Source: Deltaproteobacteria bacterium RBG_13_49_15 (lineage in GTDB: Bacteria > Desulfobacterota > Desulfobacteria > Desulfobacterales > UBA2156). From it: DNA of 6,754 bases. A model generated the notes under the pieces. That model worked only from the letters and a program-made list of their open reading frames with translations, did not search any database and had not been told where the DNA came from. The translations under genes were made by a program, and so were the position numbers. Where the stretch lies: the NCBI GenBank assembly GCA_001797695.1, contig MGQD01000201.1, positions 1,758 through 8,511 on the forward strand. The letters run 5' to 3'. Positions 5,937 through 6,754 of this stretch are shown one piece after another (the first letter of the stretch is position 1; each line of letters starts with the position of its first letter).

Positions 5937-6437
5937 ATGAACTCAAAACTGGTTGTTGCGGATCCGATAAAATGCACCGGGTGCGGGGAATGTCAAACCG
6001 TCTGTTCCCTCAGCCAGTGTGGTGTCAGCAATCCGGCTCTATCCCGAATCCGGATTGTCAACCGGCAGCATGAAGGCCTTTATATCCCTGTCAGTTGTCA
6101 GCAATGCGAAGATGCTCCATGCATGGCCGTCTGTCCGAAGGAAGCCATCTACAGGGATCAGCTTTTTAATCGGGTGATGATCAACTATGATCGCTGCATC
6201 AGTTGCCGGATGTGCATATCCGCCTGCCCGTTCGGCGCCATGGGATTTGATTCCAAAGCGCAAAAGATCTTCAAGTGCAATCTCTGCGACGGCAACCCTC
6301 AATGCGTGAATTTTTGCTACCCGAAATCGCTGAGCTATGTGGAACCGGAACGTATTCCCTATTCCCGCTTGCGTTATTTTGCTTCAACCTATATCGGCAT
6401 AAGGAGATCACGGAATGCCTTACTTCAGGGTCAATAA
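5937..6437 (+). CDS. Four-cluster [4Fe-4S] ferredoxin-like protein, paralogue of the AOR subunit
   Basis: This 166-residue protein has sixteen cluster cysteines, C13/16/19/23, C54/57/62/66, C87/90/93/97 and C114/117/123/127, in the same spacing as the protein at 884-1393. It shares the segments EGLY-P-SCQQC-DAPCM, CPFGAM and LCDG-PQC. One additional cysteine, C28, is not in the paralogue. The last 40 residues differ entirely and are rich in Arg, Tyr and Ser. It has no signal peptide or membrane segment. The gene begins 14 bases after the AOR-like stop and overlaps the next ferredoxin gene by 23 bases, so it sits in a tight operon. By family it transfers electrons as a subunit of a redox complex. 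Its natural partner would be an AOR, but the AOR-like protein beside it lacks a full cluster site. It may instead link the downstream ferredoxin to the intact AOR; this is inference. Confidence 0.9.
   Translation: MNSKLVVADPIKCTGCGECQTVCSLSQCGVSNPALSRIRIVNRQHEGLYIPVSCQQCEDAPCMAVCPKEAIYRDQLFNRVMINYDRCISCRMCISACPFGAMGFDSKAQKIFKCNLCDGNPQCVNFCYPKSLSYVEPERIPYSRLRYFASTYIGIRRSRNALLQGQ
6401..6406 (+). promoter_or_regulatory. Ribosome binding site of the truncated ferredoxin gene at the window end
   Basis: AAGGAG lies 8 bases before the ATG at 6415, inside the coding region of the preceding ferredoxin. It supports the start of a gene that overlaps its neighbour by 23 bases. Confidence 0.8.
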
Positions 6438-6754
6438 CAAATGCAACGGCTGCCTGGCCTGCGTGCAAAACTGCCCGGCCGATGCGCTTGATTCCCGTGA
6501 TACCGGCAATCGCCGCACTTTGCTTCACAATATGACCCGATGCGCCCGGTGCGGCAATTGCTGGCGGATATGCCCGCAGGAAGCGATCGAATTCGAATAT
6601 CTGCTGAAAGGGGAATGGGACGAGGTAGTCGCCCTTAAACTTGTTCGGTGCCGGATCTGCGGCGAGGTCGTTCATCCGGAACTCTTCGGAGATTCCGTAT
6701 CCGGAAAACTCAATAAAAAGCAGGATAGCCTCTGTCCGAAACACAAAGAATCCA
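6415..6754 (+). CDS. Two-cluster [4Fe-4S] ferredoxin with extra cysteine pair, 3' end missing
   Basis: 113 residues are visible and the frame stays open to the last base. The protein starts MPYFRVNNKC and has two classic ferredoxin motifs, C10/13/16/20-Pro and C43/46/49/53-Pro, enough for two [4Fe-4S] clusters. After a hydrophilic linker come CRIC (79-82) and CPKH (107-110), a C-x2-C...C-x2-H pattern that suggests a zinc or iron knuckle, as seen in some HycF-like or ferredoxin-fusion proteins. The 23-base overlap with the preceding ferredoxin and the strong ribosome binding site place it in the same operon. By family it is an electron-transfer protein, probably passing electrons to or from a partner encoded beyond the window. 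What the missing C-terminus holds cannot be seen. The protein could be a stand-alone ferredoxin-like subunit or the N-terminus of a larger oxidoreductase subunit. Confidence 0.85.
   Translation, partial: MPYFRVNNKCNGCLACVQNCPADALDSRDTGNRRTLLHNMTRCARCGNCWRICPQEAIEFEYLLKGEWDEVVALKLVRCRICGEVVHPELFGDSVSGKLNKKQDSLCPKHKES

Overview
The window looks like a piece of the chromosome of a strict anaerobe. It holds a tungsten-type aldehyde ferredoxin oxidoreductase (AOR), three multi-cluster iron-sulfur proteins and cofactor-type sulfur-carrier genes, and has no signal peptides or membrane proteins. Roughly balanced base composition, strong AAGGAG/GGAGG ribosome binding sites and an IclR regulator beside AOR genes fit a sulfate-reducing or syntrophic member of the Desulfobacterota. 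That assignment is an inference from gene content; no marker gene is present.

Layout. (1) Bases 1-826, plus strand: the 3' part of a ThiF/MoeB-type adenylyltransferase, overlapped by 4 bases by a MoaD/ThiS-type carrier ending in Gly-Gly, and closed by a probable intrinsic terminator at 815-858. (2) Bases 884-3659, minus strand, read from right to left: a small zinc-ribbon protein, a full-length AOR whose ATG directly follows the zinc-ribbon stop codon, and a four-cluster ferredoxin-like electron-transfer subunit. (3) Bases 3660-3939: an AT-rich divergent control region. It has two mirror-image TTGACA promoters, each followed by a copy of the same 22-bp operator (TTTGTTC-N8-GAAC core), one per transcription unit. 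(4) Bases 3940-6754, plus strand: an IclR-family regulator, an AOR paralogue that has lost about 240 internal residues, a second four-cluster ferredoxin paralogous to the first, and the start of a two-cluster ferredoxin with an extra cysteine pair that runs off the window.

How it may work together. The intact AOR would oxidise an aldehyde (or reduce a carboxylic acid) at a tungsten/molybdenum bis-pterin centre and exchange electrons through its own [4Fe-4S] cluster with the four-cluster subunit at 884-1393. The MoaD/ThiF pair may serve synthesis of the dithiolene pterin. The IclR protein probably controls both divergent units and itself. The plus-strand unit repeats the AOR-plus-ferredoxin pattern, but its AOR-like protein lacks the middle domain, three of the four cluster cysteines and key cofactor-contacting positions. 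It is therefore more likely a non-catalytic partner or a decaying copy than a second enzyme. The substrate cannot be read from the sequence.

The most notable observations are the internally deleted AOR paralogue, kept in frame inside an apparently intact operon, and the duplicated operator in the divergent promoter.
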